Source: JBBTCJ01 sp038043285 | Lineage (GTDB): Bacteria; Planctomycetota; Phycisphaerae; UBA1845 | Assembly: GCA_038043285.1 (NCBI GenBank) | Contig: JBBTCJ010000173.1 | Location: 1-15,613 of the forward strand | Reading direction: 5' to 3' | DNA length: 15,613 bases | Shown: positions 1 to 7,743 of the stretch, piece after piece | How positions within the stretch are numbered: position 1 is the stretch's first letter | Layout of the letters: each line of letters opens with the position of its first letter | Notes under the pieces: model-generated | The model's input: only the letters and a program-made list of their open reading frames with translations | Databases searched by the model: none | What the model was told of the DNA's origin: nothing | Made by a program: the position numbers and the translations under genes

Positions 1-1
1 G

Positions 2-1210
2 TTCGGCCGCACGAACCGGCGGATGATCGACGATATGGCCAACCACGCCACGCGAATCCGCCGCTACGGCGAGCGGCACGGACTGGAGCGCGTGGAGAAG
101 ACCCTCGATACGTTCCTGTCGCTGGAGAATCTGATCGACCCGCACTCCGTGTTCATGCTGCGTGAAGCCAGACCACACCGAGCCCGGGACGACGACGAGG
201 AGGACGGGGGGCGACGGGCGGACGGTGATCGACTGCCCGCGAAGGAGTACATGGACCGCTACATCAACCCACCCGCGTGGCTGGAACGCCGGCGGGCCAG
301 GGAGCGGGAGCAGGAGGAAAAAGCCAAAACGCGCTTCCCCCAAAGACCGATGCGCGACGTGCTGCTGTTTCTGCTACAGCACGCCCCCATGGAGGACTGG
401 GAGGCGGACGTGCTCTCGATCATCCGCGAGGAGGCCTACTACTTCGCGCCTCAGGGTCAGACGAAGATCATGAACGAAGGGTGGGCCAGCTATTGGCACT
501 CCACGTTGATGACCAACTACATTCTTCGCGACGACGAATTGATCGACTACTGCGAGCATCACTCCGGAACGCTGGCCTCGTCGCCGGGGCGGTTGAATCC
601 GTACAAGGTGGGCATCGAACTCCTCCGCGACATCGAGCGGCGTTGGAACACCGGACGCTACGGTCCGGAGTATGACGCCTGCGACGACATGCAGACGCGC
701 CGCGAATGGGGCAAAGACAAGGCTCCGAAGGGACGCGTCGTCGCCAGGGGATCAGCCGGGCGGGAGAAGATCTTCCAGGTCCGCGCCCTCTACAACGACG
801 TCACCTTCCTCGACGAGTTTCTCACGCCCGAGTTCGTGGAAGACCAGAAACTGTATCACTACCGCGTCGATCCGAGCACCGGAAAAATGGTGGTGGTCAA
901 CCGCGACTTCGACAAGATCAAGAAGCAACTGCTGTTCATGCTGACCAACCATTGCCAGCCGTACATTTTCGTCATGGACGGCAACTATCGCAACCGCAGG
1001 GAGCTGTACCTCGCCCACAGTCATACCGGCGCGGACGTGGAGATCAAGTACGCCGTCGAGACCCTCAAGCAGATTCAACGCATCTGGCGGCGACCGGTGC
1101 ATCTCAGCGCCCGGATCGACGACGAGCCGATCCTGTTCAGCTTCGACGGGCAACAGTCGACGCAGCAGCACATCGACGCGGGGCTGGACGAACCGGCCAA
1201 TCAGTTTTAG
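2..1210 (+). CDS. spoVR: SpoVR family protein, C-terminal part (5' end outside window)
   Basis: The frame is open from base 2 and ends at TAG 1208-1210, giving about 402 residues. The ATG at base 23 is internal: the codons before it read FGRTNRR and lead into MIDDMANHATRIRRYGERHG, a block typical of the middle of SpoVR/YcgB proteins (about 500 aa). Further family landmarks are RDVLLFLLQHAP, DWEADVLSIIREEAYYF and QTKIMNEGWASYWHS, so roughly the N-terminal fifth is missing. SpoVR-family proteins are cytosolic. They are linked to spore cortex formation in Bacillus, and in many non-sporulating bacteria they are encoded with a PrkA-type kinase and a DUF444 protein as a stress or stationary-phase module. 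Those partners would lie upstream, outside the window. The next gene is convergent, 124 bp away. Family assignment is firm; the molecular activity is not established. Confidence 0.93.
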   Translation, partial: FGRTNRRMIDDMANHATRIRRYGERHGLERVEKTLDTFLSLENLIDPHSVFMLREARPHRARDDDEEDGGRRADGDRLPAKEYMDRYINPPAWLERRRAREREQEEKAKTRFPQRPMRDVLLFLLQHAPMEDWEADVLSIIREEAYYFAPQGQTKIMNEGWASYWHSTLMTNYILRDDELIDYCEHHSGTLASSPGRLNPYKVGIELLRDIERRWNTGRYGPEYDACDDMQTRREWGKDKAPKGRVVARGSAGREKIFQVRALYNDVTFLDEFLTPEFVEDQKLYHYRVDPSTGKMVVVNRDFDKIKKQLLFMLTNHCQPYIFVMDGNYRNRRELYLAHSHTGADVEIKYAVETLKQIQRIWRRPVHLSARIDDEPILFSFDGQQSTQQHIDAGLDEPANQF

Positions 1211-1334
1211 GTGGCCCCCAACGGCCGCTGGCCGCAGCGCCATTCATCCCGCCGCAAGCGCCAAAGCTCCCGCGAAACTGCGACAATGTCCGTCATGACC
1301 GACGGCGCGCCCGGGGGCGTGCGACCGTTTACGC

Positions 1335-3290
1335 CTATCGTGGCGCCACCAGGTTGTCCGGGGACAGGTCGTCGGATCGCGTCGCGTCCCCTCCGGTGCT
1401 GAACGAGACGATCTTGACGCCCGGATCGACGAGGAAGAGGAACGTCAGCACGTACTCGCCCTCCAGATCGGAAGCCTTGATGCGGTCGAACTGGGTCCGT
1501 TGAGCGCCGAGTTCCTGCAGGGTTGAGAAATAGAGCGTTTCCACAACGTCCTTGCCGCCGACTTTGGCGACGGCGTATTTCCCGACCATAAGGTAGCGGT
1601 TTCCGCGGTCGTCGGTCACGGTGAAGTTTTGGACCGTTGCGATCGTCTGGGTGATCGCGCGACCCAGACCGCTCCTCGCTTCAAGGTGCCGGGCGGAGAG
1701 TTGCAGCAGCCGCTTGTCTCCCGGGACGGCGAATTTCCGGACCTCCGCGTTCTTGCCGTTTTCCTGCTCAGCCACATCGCCGACGAGGTGTCCGTCCACG
1801 AGCGCGCCGTTCTCGAGCGTCGTGTTGGGCAGTTGACGATAGGCCCGCAGGACCAACGGAAGTTGATCCCCGAAAGTGGATTTGGAGGCTTCGGCTTCCG
1901 CCCCGCGGATGTTGCCGCCGCGGCCCGTTCGGGTACGCGGCGCGTTGGCCTCAGGCGCGGTCGGGGCCGCGGGTTGCGGCGGTGCGTCAGCCGCCGCGGT
2001 CTGCGGCGCCGGCTCCGACTTCCCGGCTTCGGGCGCCGCATCGGTCTTCGTCGGCTCAGGCGTGCGGGTTCGCGTCGTGCGTTTGGGCGGAGGACTCGCC
2101 GCGGCTGGCGGTGGTTCACTGGTCGAGGGGGGCGGAATCGCGGCTGATTCTTCCGCGGCGGCGGTCATTCCGATGGTCACCCTTGCCCTGGCCCCGTGTT
2201 TGTATTCGACAAACGACGGTTGGAATCCCTTGGGGACCGAAAAGACGACCTCGACCTGGTTGGAGGCGTCGCGTGGGCTGAAGACGTCGTCCACCTGAAG
2301 ACGGCCTGCCGCGCCTTCCTTCACTTCGGCCACGTGATGGTTTCCGGGATCGTTGGCCTCAGCCTGCTGAATCGCCACAGCGTGTTCCTGATGCAGCAGA
2401 CCGTCGCCCTTTCTCCCGACCAATCGAAACTGTCGGAGCGTGAAGAAGTGGTTCTTGGTCTCATCGCGGGCCTTGTCGAGGAGCTTCACGGCCACCGCGA
2501 GTAAGTCGCGGTCACGGCTTGGGTCGATCGGTTCAAAGACCGACGGCCTGTTCGCCTTGGAATCACCAGGGGTGACCCGGTAAAGCGTGTCCACGAGCTG
2601 GGCCGACGCGACGTTGATGGATCCGGGCGGGGCGTAACGGGACACTTCCGCGGGAGCCGCGCTCGACCACGACAAGGCGTCCACGAAATTGGGATTTTCG
2701 TGGTAGAAGGACTTTTCCCCGCCGAACAAACCGCCTGACAGCAGCGAAACCAAACCGGCGGCAAAGCGGTCCGGAGACAGGAACAGATCATGGACGTCAG
2801 CCACCACGGCGCTTCCGGCAGTGACCAGCTTGCCGTCCTTGACCGTCGCGGGCGGTGAATCCTTCCCGCCGTCGCGGGCGAAACTCGGCACGCGTTGAAA
2901 GCCCAGTATGCTGCGCCCGAACGGGATCATCTGGAAGCTCAGGGCGAGCACGCCGACCATGGTCAAGGCCGTGACCAGTCCCAGGATTCCGGACCCGATG
3001 CGATCCACCAACCCCGGCGTCGGACAGGCCCGGGTGATGACTTTGTCTAACACCAGACGGAGGATCACCAACGGGACGCCGAAAGTGCCCGCCAGGGCGA
3101 TGGAGTACGCGAAATCGCGTTTCCAGTATACCGCGAGAAAGTTCACGGCCACCCATTCGAACGAACCCAACGCGGCTGCGGCGCAGCAAACCGTAAGGAC
3201 CGCCATGATGATCGCGCTGAACAGACCCAGGGTCGCCTGGCGAAACGCGACGCCCAGCACCAGGAGAAGGAACAACACCGATACAATCAT
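1335..3290 (-). CDS. CvpA-like membrane protein with large C-terminal soluble extension
   Basis: 651 residues from ATG 3290 (GGAG seven bases upstream) to TAG at 1335. The frame stays open for 64 more codons upstream, but that stretch is basic and not protein-like. Residues 1-125 hold four hydrophobic segments (about 2-18, 22-42, 60-80, 98-120), the pattern of CvpA, a small inner-membrane family of about 160 aa named for colicin V production. Residues 140-375 are soluble with no recognised domain. Residues 377-460 form a Pro/Ala/Thr/Glu linker, and 475-651 make a compact C-terminal domain ending in a strand-rich stretch (EYVLTFLFLVDPGVKIVSF). The protein is four times the usual CvpA length, so an anchor carrying an extracytoplasmic sensor or scaffold is a reasonable guess. 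It is the third gene after pilT and the PilB-like gene, 80 bp downstream of the latter. CvpA homology is by topology and is moderately certain. Confidence 0.75.
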   Translation of the reverse strand: MIVSVLFLLLVLGVAFRQATLGLFSAIIMAVLTVCCAAAALGSFEWVAVNFLAVYWKRDFAYSIALAGTFGVPLVILRLVLDKVITRACPTPGLVDRIGSGILGLVTALTMVGVLALSFQMIPFGRSILGFQRVPSFARDGGKDSPPATVKDGKLVTAGSAVVADVHDLFLSPDRFAAGLVSLLSGGLFGGEKSFYHENPNFVDALSWSSAAPAEVSRYAPPGSINVASAQLVDTLYRVTPGDSKANRPSVFEPIDPSRDRDLLAVAVKLLDKARDETKNHFFTLRQFRLVGRKGDGLLHQEHAVAIQQAEANDPGNHHVAEVKEGAAGRLQVDDVFSPRDASNQVEVVFSVPKGFQPSFVEYKHGARARVTIGMTAAAEESAAIPPPSTSEPPPAAASPPPKRTTRTRTPEPTKTDAAPEAGKSEPAPQTAAADAPPQPAAPTAPEANAPRTRTGRGGNIRGAEAEASKSTFGDQLPLVLRAYRQLPNTTLENGALVDGHLVGDVAEQENGKNAEVRKFAVPGDKRLLQLSARHLEARSGLGRAITQTIATVQNFTVTDDRGNRYLMVGKYAVAKVGGKDVVETLYFSTLQELGAQRTQFDRIKASDLEGEYVLTFLFLVDPGVKIVSFSTGGDATRSDDLSPDNLVAPR

Positions 3291-3370
3291 GAAACTACTC
3301 CGTCGGACCACCTGTCCCCAACCCCTGCCCCCCGCCCCACAGAAGGGCCGAGCGGTCCTGGGAACGGCAT

Positions 3371-5035
3371 CTACTTTTCGCCGCCGGTCAGGCAGCGAAG
3401 AATCTCGTTCATGCTCGTCGTTCCGTCGATCACTTTGAGCAAACCCTCTTCCTGAAGGTAGTACATCTTGTTCTTGCGGCACTGGGCTTTGATGCGGTTG
3501 ATCGGTGCGCCTTCCTTGATCAGGGCGGCTACCGCGGGATCGACGTTGAGCACTTCGAAGATTCCAGTTCGACCCGTGTATCCGGTTCCCTGGCAGTTGG
3601 GGCAGAGGATCGGCTTGCCCTTTCGGTCTAGCTTTTTCTCGCTGGGAGGCCGAAAGAACTTGTCAATCTTGTCGGCCGGAAGATTGAGCTTGGTCAGGGT
3701 CGCGGCGTCCGGCTGAAAAGCCTCGCGGCACTGCGTGCAAAGAACCCGCACCAGACGCTGGTTGATCACACCGAGAAGCCCTTTGGACGCCAGTTCGTTG
3801 TCGCTGAGCAACGCGAGGTACTTGCTCAGGGCGTCGAAGGAATCCTTGGCCCGCAGTCCCATGTAAATCTTACGGTCCTCGGCCGCGGCGCGCGAGGCGA
3901 CGAGCGAGGTCTCGTGATCGTCGCACTCGTCGACCATGACGATATCCGGTTCGCGCCGGAGAACCGTCTGCAACATCCGGGCGTAGTTGAGGTCCTTGTT
4001 GGCGCCCTCGAACAACTGCTGGGTCACGTTGTCCAGTTCGAGGAGTTTCTCGCGTTCCAGGGCGTGGATGTTGTTCATATAGACGTCGTGACTGCGGAGG
4101 ATCGCGTATTGCGTGGAAGTCAATCCATGCCGCGACGGAGCGCTGAGGATCAACAACCCGTGCGACTTGCTCATGAAGTGCTTGACCGTATCCACGCGTT
4201 GGGCGGCGAAGCCCAAGTCGGGTAGCCGCATGACCGCGGGACCGCTCTGGATCCGCAGCGCCAATCGCTCACCCGCGGTCGTTCCCGAGGTACGAACTTC
4301 GGTGACGCCCGGTGGCCCGGTATGGCCGATCAGCGCGCACTTGATTCTGCCGACCTGCGGCCGGCGGACTTCCTCGACGTTCAACCCGGCGATGCGTTTG
4401 AGATATCCGAAGATGCGCTCGCCGCTCTCCGGGGGAATGCCCTCGGGAAGTTCCGCGGGCACGCCGTCCACCCGGTACACCACGCGGCATTTGTCCTTGC
4501 CGGCCACCACCTCCACCTCGGAGGCTCGCCTCCAGAGCATGTCGTAAAGAAAATCCTGGACGGTGTCGTAGTCCCCGGCCTCCGCCGAGTCCTCGGGGGG
4601 TTCAACGCTCTTCCCGTCATGTGCGGAAATCTGCACGCGCAGCCCCTTGGAGGACGCGGCGGCCTTCTTTTCCCGCGCAAACAATCGCTTGATGTGCCCG
4701 AGGGTCAAGACACGACGGTTGACGCCGACGCGGGCGTTCCGGTGGATGAGGTAGGCCACCAGCGCCCCGCCGGCTATCAACGCCCAAAACACGGTTCCCA
4801 GGACGAACAGCCCGCCGGACCACGGCGGCACGAACAGGACGAGGTATCCCACCGCGCCGCCGGCGAGGACGATCATGTTCCAGTGTTCGCGTCGCGTCTT
4901 GACGCCGTCGGTGTCGCGATCGACCCACTGGGCGGCGGCGGCCCAGACGAACAGCAGCCCGACGGTGACCGCAATCTTGATGACGTTGACGTAGGTCACT
5001 GGTCCGCCGACGGCCGCGAGAAGGTAATCATTCAT
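3371..5035 (-). CDS. PilB/GspE-like ATPase homologue with degraded active site and N-terminal membrane segments
   Basis: 554 residues from ATG 5035; an in-frame TTG four codons earlier (5047) is the alternative. Three hydrophobic helices occupy about 18-38, 52-70 and 74-97. From 155 on the protein follows secretion ATPases of the PilB/GspE family: N2-like region (DTVQDFLYDMLWRRASEVEV), core from 245, and a tetracysteine zinc site C433-x2-C436 ... C478-x2-C481 with GTGYTGRTGIFEVL intact. The catalytic motifs are lost. The Walker A position reads SAPSRHGLTST (lysine replaced by leucine 305), the Asp box EDP reads ERE, Walker B reads VDECDD instead of VGEIRD, and the His box reads MGLRAKD with no histidine. 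I infer a membrane-bound pseudo-ATPase that keeps the fold and zinc site but does not hydrolyse ATP. It lies 52 bp downstream of pilT, probably in the same operon, and might act as a platform or regulatory partner. Confidence 0.88.
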   Translation of the reverse strand: MNDYLLAAVGGPVTYVNVIKIAVTVGLLFVWAAAAQWVDRDTDGVKTRREHWNMIVLAGGAVGYLVLFVPPWSGGLFVLGTVFWALIAGGALVAYLIHRNARVGVNRRVLTLGHIKRLFAREKKAAASSKGLRVQISAHDGKSVEPPEDSAEAGDYDTVQDFLYDMLWRRASEVEVVAGKDKCRVVYRVDGVPAELPEGIPPESGERIFGYLKRIAGLNVEEVRRPQVGRIKCALIGHTGPPGVTEVRTSGTTAGERLALRIQSGPAVMRLPDLGFAAQRVDTVKHFMSKSHGLLILSAPSRHGLTSTQYAILRSHDVYMNNIHALEREKLLELDNVTQQLFEGANKDLNYARMLQTVLRREPDIVMVDECDDHETSLVASRAAAEDRKIYMGLRAKDSFDALSKYLALLSDNELASKGLLGVINQRLVRVLCTQCREAFQPDAATLTKLNLPADKIDKFFRPPSEKKLDRKGKPILCPNCQGTGYTGRTGIFEVLNVDPAVAALIKEGAPINRIKAQCRKNKMYYLQEEGLLKVIDGTTSMNEILRCLTGGEK

Positions 5036-5087
5036 ACGAGCATCCAAACCACGATCCGTTGCGGGTCACACCCGTGCCGGCAGCGCC

Positions 5088-6236
5088 CTAGCCGATGATT
5101 CCGCCGCTGCTGACCGAAATACCCTTCAGGCGCATCTTCATTTCGTCAGGGTTCGGCGTCGCCGCGTAGGCGGTCTTGACCGAGATCCACTCTTTCTCGA
5201 CAAGCTGACGGATTGATTCTGTAAAGTCAATCATGCCCTCGCTGAGCGAGTTTCGGATGACCGGCCCGATCTCGCCGTCGCGCCCGTCGGCGATCAGCTT
5301 ACGGATCGTAGCGTTGCAGATCATGATCTCGCACGCGGGAACACGCGGGATTTCCGGACGGATCCCGGGAAGCAGCTTCAGGCAGACGATCGCCTGGAGG
5401 TTAGCCACCAGCGAAGTTCGCACCAGGGGGCGGGCTCCCTCCGGAAAAAGCTCCAAAACCCGAGCGATCGTTCCACCCGCGCTGGACGCATGAATCGTAC
5501 CGAAAACAAGGTGTCCGGTCTCCGCGGCGGACAGGGCCGCACCGTACGTCTCCTGGTCCCGAAGCTCGCCGATCAGCACCACGTCGGGATCCTCGCGCAT
5601 CATGTACTTGAACGCGTCGGAGTAGTTGCCCACATCCAGCCCGACTTCCCGCTGGTTTACGAAGGCCATCTTGTCCTGATAGACGAACTCGATGGGGTCT
5701 TCGAGGGTCATGATGTGGCAGGCTCGGGTACGGTTGATTTCCTCGAGCATTGCGGCAATCGTCGTGCTCTTCCCGGTGCCGGTGATGCCGGTGAGCAGGA
5801 TCAGACCTTGGCGCAACTGCGCCAAGCCGGCCAGCGTCTCGGGCAAATGAAGCTCTTTGAAACCGAGGATCTCCCGCGGAATCCGCCGCGCGGCGATGGA
5901 CGTCATTCCGCGCTGGCGGAAAACGTTGATGCGGAATCGGTCGGCGCCTTCCAGCTGGTAGGCCAGGTCCAGGGAGCCTTGGTGGCGATAGCCGGCGATG
6001 CTCTTCTCGTCCATGATCTCGAACACCATGGACTCGATCTCTTCGTTGGAAAGCGGTTTTCCGTCGATGTTGCGGATGTCACCCTTGATGCGGAACTTGG
6101 CCGGCGTGCCCGCTTTCAGGTGCAGGTCGGAGGCGTGGTGGCGGCACATCGCACGGAAGTAGCGGTCGATGCGGGGTCCGCTGGTGCGTGGAGTCGGCGG
6201 CGTGCTCCGCTCGATGCTGACCCGCTCGTCTGACAA
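5088..6236 (-). CDS. pilT: PilT, type IV pilus retraction ATPase
   Basis: 382 residues from TTG 6236, chosen because a perfect AGGAGG (6251-6246) lies nine bases upstream. A TTG at 6281 would add 15 residues but would place this site inside the gene. PilT is a hexameric cytoplasmic ATPase that depolymerises type IV pilin fibres. All family motifs are present: ASDLHL near 35-40, Walker A TGITGTGKST at 149-158, Asp box LEDPIEF at 178-184, Walker B DVVLIGELRD at 218-227, His box GHLVFGTIHASSA at 241-253, and a C-terminal FTESIRQLVE (AIRNLIRE-like) helix near 338-347. Length fits the family (about 350-390). The gene heads a - strand set with the PilB-like pseudo-ATPase 52 bp downstream and the CvpA-like gene after it. 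No pilin or PilC is in the window, so the pilus itself must be encoded elsewhere. Confidence 0.96.
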   Translation of the reverse strand: MSDERVSIERSTPPTPRTSGPRIDRYFRAMCRHHASDLHLKAGTPAKFRIKGDIRNIDGKPLSNEEIESMVFEIMDEKSIAGYRHQGSLDLAYQLEGADRFRINVFRQRGMTSIAARRIPREILGFKELHLPETLAGLAQLRQGLILLTGITGTGKSTTIAAMLEEINRTRACHIMTLEDPIEFVYQDKMAFVNQREVGLDVGNYSDAFKYMMREDPDVVLIGELRDQETYGAALSAAETGHLVFGTIHASSAGGTIARVLELFPEGARPLVRTSLVANLQAIVCLKLLPGIRPEIPRVPACEIMICNATIRKLIADGRDGEIGPVIRNSLSEGMIDFTESIRQLVEKEWISVKTAYAATPNPDEMKMRLKGISVSSGGIIG

Positions 6237-6580
6237 GACAGCCTTCCTCCTGGAATGGAGAAACTCCCAGCATCGCCCCAAGCAGCACCCCGACCGCGGG
6301 TTGCTCCCCCCCGACGCGACGTGTCAAGGGTCAGCCCGCTCGAGGCCCCGGCGGGCAGGACTTTCGGGTGCTCCAACCTCCACTTCGCCCCCGGTGGCCT
6401 GGACATCGACCGACAAAGAGCTGTCCAAGCCGGGAAGCGAGTCCGGGCATGCCAACCCGTCCAAACGCTTGCGGGTCGGGCAGTGCCAAAATGGTAAGCC
6501 GACGGACGCTCCCTGTCCACGAAGGCCAGGGAAAGGAGAGGCCCCAGGGTCCGTGGCAGTTTAGGCTGGACTGGGGCGTC
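6237..6580. other. Leader and intergenic DNA upstream of pilT, no gene seen
   Basis: Apart from the pilT ribosome site this stretch holds only open frames with atypical amino-acid make-up (Arg/Pro/Ser-rich) and no start context. A TTGACA on the - strand at 6327-6322 has no acceptable -10 at 16-18 bp, so I do not call a promoter. Confidence 0.5.
6246..6251 (-). promoter_or_regulatory. Shine-Dalgarno site setting the TTG start of pilT
   Basis: AGGAGG read on the - strand, nine bases before TTG 6236. It decides the start over the upstream in-frame TTG at 6281. Confidence 0.8.
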
Positions 6581-6746
6581 TGTTCAGAACCGTGAGTGAT
6601 CACGAGCGGTCCGCGCTAGACCGCTCCATGTTGTCGCGGTTCTGATCGGCGCGGCATCTCTTTCGAAGCTCCGCAGCGGTATGAACCGGACCAACAAAGA
6701 CACGGGAAGCACCTCAGACGACAGCCGCCGGAAGTGTCAGGGACCC
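6581..6746. repeat. Long direct repeat, copy 1
   Basis: 166 bp that recur at 7002-7183. The shared order is a nested hairpin block (6585-6644), then CTTTCGAAGCTCC, then a 65-bp block from GAACCGGACCAACAAAG to GGACCC that is almost identical in both copies. Both copies have the same orientation and stop matching abruptly after GGACCC. No open frame runs consistently through both. This may be a non-coding element, a small mobile repeat family or a structured RNA. Confidence 0.9.
6585..6644 (+). repeat. Nested hairpin in repeat copy 1
   Basis: Outer arms CAGAACCGTGA (6585-6595) and TCGCGGTTCTG (6634-6644) pair over 11 bp with one T-G. Inner arms GAGCGGTC (6604-6611) and GACCGCTC (6619-6626) pair perfectly over 8 bp around the loop CGCGCTA. 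The palindrome GTGATCAC (6596-6603) sits between the stems on the 5' side. The single T-G would be a U-G wobble only in RNA read from the + strand. Confidence 0.8.
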
Positions 6747-7001
6747 GGGCAGTTCAGTACCATGTCCCCGCCTGTCGTGCTTGGAGCGGGGCGTGGCCAT
6801 TCCGCGGCTCATAAAGCATCACTGTCAGATGGCTTCGTTTGGTATTTTTTTTGCAGGGGTCACCATCTGCCATACGTTCAAGGCGAGGGGGCAAGCGGCC
6901 CTGCCGAACATTATCCTAACATGTGGAGGGACGAAGTCAAGGGGCTTTTTGGGGGGGATTCCGCGCGGGGTCCGCGAGCGTTCAGGCAGGGCGGGGGCGG
7001 G
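6747..7001. other. Spacer between the two direct repeats, no gene seen
   Basis: 255 bp with an eight-T run at 6845-6852 and several G runs. The open frames crossing it lack a plausible start and have no recognisable protein features. I see no inverted ends that would mark an insertion sequence. Confidence 0.5.
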
Positions 7002-7005
7002 TGTT

Positions 7006-7065
7006 CAGAACCGCGAGTGATCACGAGCGGTCAGCCCTGGACCGCTCCATTCTGTCGCGGTTCTG
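7006..7065 (+). repeat. Nested hairpin in repeat copy 2
   Basis: Outer arms CAGAACCGCGA (7006-7016) and TCGCGGTTCTG (7055-7065) pair perfectly over 11 bp. Inner arms GAGCGGTC (7025-7032) and GACCGCTC (7040-7047) pair over 8 bp. The inner loop is AGCCCTG, different from CGCGCTA in copy 1, while both inner arms are identical between copies. Confidence 0.8.
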
Positions 7066-7096
7066 ATCGGCGCCTCACCTGATCGGCGTTTCACCT
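7065..7096. repeat. 16-bp tandem duplication inside repeat copy 2
   Basis: GATCGGCGCCTCACCT (7065-7080) is followed directly by GATCGGCGTTTCACCT (7081-7096), two mismatches. Copy 1 has a single unit, so the duplication arose after the two long repeats separated, or was lost in copy 1. Confidence 0.85.
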
Positions 7097-7226
7097 CTTT
7101 CGAAGCTCCGGGCCAGTAGGAACCGGACCAACAAAGACACGGGAAGCACCTCAGACGACAGCCGCCGGAAGTGTCACGGACCCTTTTGGTTCTCCCGGGT
7201 GAAGGCATCGCCGAGTCAGTAACACT

Positions 7227-7584
7227 TCAACGGCGTTTCATGACAACCGCTCCTGCTCCGAGCAACAGCCCGCCCATGACTACAGCCAATGTGGGCGAGA
7301 TCGCGGGAATCTGTGGCTCCTCGACAACAAGATCGAATGTTCCTCCGGTGATCTCTCCCTCAAACGCGGTCCACGGCCCATCCGGACCTCCGCACGCCAC
7401 CTCGAGTATTGCACCACCCACACCCGGATACGGGTTCGAGAGACCTGGGTTCAATCCCTCCAAGTGGTAGACCCCGGCAGCGAAGGCGGCGATGACTTGC
7501 AGGCTGCCGGCGTGTAACAAACCACCCGCGGGCCAACGTGCACGCGAATCCCAACGCCGCGATGCCGCAAACTCGACCGATCAT
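7227..7584 (-). pseudogene. Small exported protein with IPTL/PEP-CTERM-like anchor, split by a one-base frameshift
   Basis: The ATG at 7584 has a perfect AGGAGG six bases upstream and begins a signal peptide (MIGRVCGIAALGFACTLARG), but this frame then turns into Arg-rich nonsense. A second frame ending at TGA 7227 carries the C-terminal part: a Gly/Pro-rich middle, then VVEEPQIPAISPTLAV, a hydrophobic helix and the final KRR, which is the order of an IPTL- or PEP-CTERM sorting signal. The span is 358 bp, one base over a multiple of three. Removing one base from the AAA at 7519-7521 joins the frames into a 118-residue protein with IPAIS at about 92-96. Such tails are read by exosortase-like enzymes in the inner membrane. 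It may be a true pseudogene or a sequencing error. No binding or catalytic domain is recognised. Confidence 0.72.
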
Positions 7585-7590
7585 GACGTG

Positions 7591-7596
7591 CCTCCT
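7591..7596 (-). promoter_or_regulatory. Shine-Dalgarno site of the IPTL-tailed gene
   Basis: AGGAGG on the - strand, six bases before ATG 7584. It shows that translation begins in the signal-peptide frame, which is the basis for calling the frameshift. Confidence 0.8.
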
Positions 7597-7627
7597 AATC
7601 TTGCGACCGACTCGAAGGATGATCGCT

Positions 7628-7657
7628 GTTCTACCCTCCCGCCGGATGGGGAGTCAA
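7628..7657 (-). promoter_or_regulatory. Sigma70-type promoter candidate for the IPTL-tailed gene
   Basis: On the - strand, -35 TTGACT (7657-7652), an 18-bp spacer, then -10 TAGAAC (7633-7628). Five and four of six bases match the consensus. Transcription would begin near 7621, about 37 bases before the ATG. Confidence 0.45.
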
Positions 7658-7743
7658 GGGGAACTCCTCGGCAGTGCGCTCTCAAGAACAGTGCGAATCC
7701 TGTCCGGTGAGGTAGACTCTGGTGACCCCATTCAGTGCGAGTT

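Larger units (their letters stand above)
7002..7183. repeat. Long direct repeat, copy 2
   Basis: 182 bp matching 6581-6746 in the same orientation. It is longer because of a 16-bp tandem duplication (7065-7096). It ends 43 bp before the stop codon of the IPTL-tailed gene on the - strand. Confidence 0.9.

Noticed and set aside
1222..1234. CGGCC-GCT-GGCCG hairpin as a terminator between the convergent SpoVR and CvpA-like genes
   Set aside because: The stem is only 5 bp and no T run follows on either strand.
4322..6233. Long + strand frames opposite the PilB-like and pilT genes
   Set aside because: Antisense shadows of clear ATPase-family genes.
6322..6327. TTGACA on the - strand as a pilT promoter
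   Set aside because: At spacings of 16-18 bp the -10 region reads AGCAAC, GCAACC or CAACCC, which are poor matches.
6470..6500. TGGCAC on the - strand as a sigma54 -24 element for pilT
   Set aside because: No TTGC-type -12 element lies at the required spacing.
6747..7001. Insertion sequence between the direct repeats
   Set aside because: No transposase frame and no terminal inverted repeats; the flanking repeats are much longer than target-site duplications.
6781..7020. A 79-codon + strand frame starting at TTG 6781
   Set aside because: No ribosome site, runs into repeat copy 2, and has no recognisable protein feature.
6581..7183. Repeats as integron attC sites or CRISPR units
   Set aside because: No GTTRRRY/RYYYAAC core sites are present. 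The copies are far too long and too few for a CRISPR array, and no cas or integrase gene is in the window.
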